From assembly GCA_015064665.1 (NCBI GenBank), contig SVRU01000098.1, positions 1 through 7,513 of the forward strand: 7,513 nucleotides of DNA, written 5' to 3'. The notes under the pieces are model-generated. The model searched no databases. It saw only the letters and a program-made list of their open reading frames with translations, and was not told the DNA's origin. Positions 5,827-7,513 of the stretch are shown here, piece after piece; the first letter of the stretch is position 1, and every line of letters begins with the position of its first letter. Source of the DNA: Oscillospiraceae bacterium. GTDB taxonomy: Bacteria > Bacillota_A > Clostridia > Oscillospirales > CAG-272. The translations under genes and the position numbers were made by a program.

Positions 5827-6498
5827 ATGTTTAAAACCGAAACTCATATTCACACCTCAGAGGTCAGTATGTGCTCTCATAAAAGGGCAAAGGAAATGGT
5901 CAAAATCTATAAAGAGCGCGGATACAGCACGATATTTATAACCGACCATTTTCAAGCAAACAGCGTGGACTCATACGGCGACATTCCGTGGAGTGATAAA
6001 ATGGCGATATTCCTCAGCGGATATTACAGAGCAAAGGCTGAGGGGGATAAAATAGGGCTTAACGTTTTGCCCGGGGCGGAATTTTGCTTCCCCGGCATTC
6101 CGAATCATTATCTCGCTTATGGAATAACGCGAGAATTTCTTGACGCAAATCCCGAAATACATAAGACCGATATTGAAACCTTTTCGAAAATAGCTCACGA
6201 GGCGGGCATATTCATCGTTCAGGCGCATCCTTACCGCGACGGAAAGGCATACCCAACCCCCGATTTTATTGATGCTATTGAGGTTTACAATTCCAACCCA
6301 AGACACGAGGACAACAGCGAGCTGTCGGAAGAGGCGGTTCGTAAATTCAATCTGCCCGTAACCGCGGGCTCGGACGCGCACAGAGATGAGGACATTGCCA
6401 TAACGGGACTTGTGTCGGAATATGAAATTAAAACAGCAGAGGATTTTATAAAGCTTATCAAAAGCCGAGAGGCTAAAATAATAAGGGAGCGGGTATGA
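5827..6498 (+). CDS. PHP-domain metal-dependent phosphoesterase
   Basis: Predicted 223-residue soluble hydrolase with a complete PHP metal-site set: THIH (H7, H9), TDH (D40, H41), PGAE (E85), QAHP (H134), EVYN (E152-N155) and GSDAH (D183, H185). Stand-alone PHP proteins of this size act on phosphoesters such as histidinol phosphate, nucleotide or oligonucleotide phosphates; the sequence does not say which, and it lacks any polymerase or HisK-specific partner domain. The chosen start is ATG 5827 with AAGGGAGGGG 6 nt upstream; the GTG at 5806 lies before this site and is rejected. The TGA overlaps the start of the next gene as ATGA. It is transcribed from the extended -10 promoter just upstream, divergent from the AraC-type regulator. 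Confidence 0.88.
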   Translation: MFKTETHIHTSEVSMCSHKRAKEMVKIYKERGYSTIFITDHFQANSVDSYGDIPWSDKMAIFLSGYYRAKAEGDKIGLNVLPGAEFCFPGIPNHYLAYGITREFLDANPEIHKTDIETFSKIAHEAGIFIVQAHPYRDGKAYPTPDFIDAIEVYNSNPRHEDNSELSEEAVRKFNLPVTAGSDAHRDEDIAITGLVSEYEIKTAEDFIKLIKSREAKIIRERV

Positions 6499-7136
6499 TT
6501 TACTTTTTATCCGATCTGCACGGCGGTGAAAAGCTTGGAGATTTGCAAAAATATCTTGACACGGGTAAGGACGGAGACCTTTTGATAATACTCGGTGACG
6601 TCGGCCTTAAATTTCAAGATACCGAGGAAAACCGAGCGTTTGACGAGCTTCTTCTGTCGTCTGAAAAGAAAATTGCCTTTCTTGACGGCAATCACGAGAA
6701 CTTTAAATATATCTATTCTTTTCCCGAGGAAGAATGGTGCGGCGGCAAGGTGCATAGGCTTACCGAAAATATAGTTCACCTTGAGCGCGGTTACGTATAT
6801 GAAATAGACGGCAATAGCTTTTTCGTTTTCGGCGGATGCCGAAGCTCTGCAAAGTGGAAAGAGATTGGACTCTGGCAGCCAGAGGAGGCTCCGACCGAAG
6901 AGGAGCTTTCCCGTGCTTATTCAAATCTTGAAAAGTACGGTTATAAGGTTGATTACGTTCTTACTCATAAATACGAAGAGGGAAAGGGAACGAGGACGGA
7001 AGAGCTTCTTGAGCTTTGCAAATTTATAGATGAAAGGGTGGATTTCAAGCATTATTACGCAGGCCACTGGCATGCGAATAAAAGGGTTGACGAAAAGCAC
7101 ACCTTCATTTTCGACAGGCTTGTTGCTCTTGAATAA
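6495..7136 (+). CDS. Calcineurin-type metallophosphoesterase
   Basis: Predicted 213-residue soluble phosphoesterase with all the hallmark dinuclear-metal motifs: SDLHGG (D7, H9), LGDVG (D35), DGNHE (N66, H67), LTHK (H158) and GHWH (H191, H193). There is no signal peptide and no membrane segment. It is co-translated with the PHP protein (ATGA overlap, AAGGGAG 5 nt before its ATG), so the two phosphoesterases probably act in one process. The substrate cannot be named from the sequence. A cyclic nucleotide, diadenosine polyphosphate, phosphoprotein or nucleic-acid end would all fit the family. No canonical U-tailed terminator follows on this strand. Confidence 0.88.
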   Translation: MIYFLSDLHGGEKLGDLQKYLDTGKDGDLLIILGDVGLKFQDTEENRAFDELLLSSEKKIAFLDGNHENFKYIYSFPEEEWCGGKVHRLTENIVHLERGYVYEIDGNSFFVFGGCRSSAKWKEIGLWQPEEAPTEEELSRAYSNLEKYGYKVDYVLTHKYEEGKGTRTEELLELCKFIDERVDFKHYYAGHWHANKRVDEKHTFIFDRLVALE

Positions 7137-7186
7137 ATAAGCATAATTTTAGGGTCCGGCGCATTTGGGCGCAAACAAAAATGACC

Positions 7187-7225
7187 GAAAAATAAATAAA
7201 AAGCTCAAAAATTAATTAATGAGCT
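7187..7225 (-). terminator. Possible weak minus-strand terminator
   Basis: Read on the minus strand, AGCTCA and TGAGCT (7225-7220 and 7207-7202) form a 6-bp stem with a 12-nt AT loop, followed by the U-rich run TTTTATTTATTTTT down to about 7188. The stem is short and no minus-strand gene was found to its right within the window, so the call is tentative. It would serve a convergent gene beyond position 7513. Confidence 0.35.
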
Positions 7226-7340
7226 AAGAAATTACTGTATAAGGTTGAAATTCTATGAATTTCTCCATTAAACTCGGGTCATTTTCTATCTCCGTTTTCG
7301 CCCTCTCGACGTATGCTTATACGCCTTCGGAGCGAAGAAC

Positions 7341-7510
7341 GAAGATTTTCGCTCCAAATCCCCCTATCCCCTTAATAAGTGAGGGGTGTCTCATTAAGAA
7401 TTCAAATAAATCAAGACAAAAACACGAAAAACACGGTCAGAATTGTAGTTTTAGCGAATTCTTAATGAGAACAGAACCTCGGGGCGAACGAATTTGGAGC
7501 AGAAATCCTT
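7341..7510. repeat. Nested long inverted repeat, MITE-like
   Basis: Inner arms 7389-7403 (TCTCATTAAGAATTC) and 7456-7470 are a perfect 15-bp inverted pair around a 52-nt loop. Outer arms 7341-7361 and 7490-7510 match in inverted orientation at 17 of 21 positions (core ATTTGGAGC). Together they make an imperfect palindrome of about 170 bp with no coding capacity. Such structure is typical of non-autonomous palindromic elements, but I cannot see a second copy, a transposase or a target-site duplication, and the right border may lie beyond the window. Confidence 0.5.
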
Positions 7511-7513
7511 GGC

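Larger units (their letters stand above)
7137..7513. other. Non-coding stretch with several inverted repeats
   Basis: I see no convincing gene here: there are no long open frames with ribosome-binding sites, and only short frames run off the right edge. It contains a GAAATTC-TAT-GAATTTC hairpin (7247-7263), a 9-bp inverted pair AAAATGACC/GGTCATTTT (7178-7186 with 7277-7285), CGTAT-GCTT-ATACG (7310-7323), GGAGCGAA/TTCGCTCC (7329-7336 with 7348-7355) and CCCCTTA/TGAGGGG (7368-7386 region), plus the larger nested repeat listed separately. This density of dyads suggests an intergenic repeat or mobile-element remnant rather than simple spacer. Confidence 0.6.

Noticed and set aside
7451..7513. Minus-strand frame of 20 codons running in from the right edge and stopping at 7453-7451
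   Set aside because: It is too short to judge, shows no domain, and lies within the arms of the inverted repeat; it could be a gene end only if the frame continues outside the window.
7465..7513. Plus-strand ATG frame open to the right edge
   Set aside because: It starts inside the perfect inverted repeat, has no ribosome-binding site, and only 16 codons are visible.
7137..7513. CRISPR array
   Set aside because: The repeats here are inverted, not regularly spaced direct repeats, and there are no cas genes.

Overview
The window looks like a chromosomal segment from an uncultured, probably gut-dwelling Firmicute of the class Clostridia. The evidence is strong purine-rich Shine-Dalgarno sites (GGGAGGG, GAGGGG), near-consensus sigma-A promoters with 17-bp spacers, U-tailed intrinsic terminators, and proteins with a clostridial flavour. 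This assignment is by style only; there is no marker gene.

Layout, left to right. Positions 1-123 hold the 3' end of a GH99-like/WbsX-type carbohydrate-active gene, closed by an 18-bp terminator hairpin. Positions 308-4309 hold a compact three-gene operon, uxaB-uxaA-uxaC, with overlapping stop/start junctions. It takes D-galacturonate through tagaturonate and altronate to 2-keto-3-deoxygluconate (UxaC isomerase, UxaB reductase, UxaA dehydratase). No hexuronate transporter, KDG kinase or KDPG aldolase lies in the window, so these must be elsewhere. A 23-bp perfect hairpin (4315-4369) ends the operon and also contains the stop codon of the convergent gene.

The minus-strand stretch 4362-4847 is the most unusual part. 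A TTTACA-17-TATAAT promoter starts a roughly 220-nt leader before a 76-residue AbrB-type protein that carries a four-cysteine tail. The predicted first nucleotide opens a perfect 12-bp stem that closes a ~153-nt multi-helix fold. A terminator with a C(UUCG)G-capped stem follows, and its U-tract directly abuts the Shine-Dalgarno of the AbrB gene. This is either a stand-alone structured small RNA with a read-through gene behind it, or a cis-acting attenuation leader. I do not recognise it as a known class; 6S-like architecture is one possibility.

Positions 4875-5711 (minus) hold an AraC-family regulator with an N-terminal cupin. It is divergent from a two-gene operon (5827-7136) encoding a PHP-domain phosphoesterase and a calcineurin-type metallophosphoesterase that overlap by ATGA. 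The shared spacer has an extended -10 promoter overlapped by a perfect 14-bp palindrome, a natural operator candidate.

Positions 7137-7513 appear non-coding. They contain several hairpins and a nested inverted repeat of about 170 bp (15/15 inner arms, 17/21 outer arms) that resembles a small non-autonomous palindromic element.
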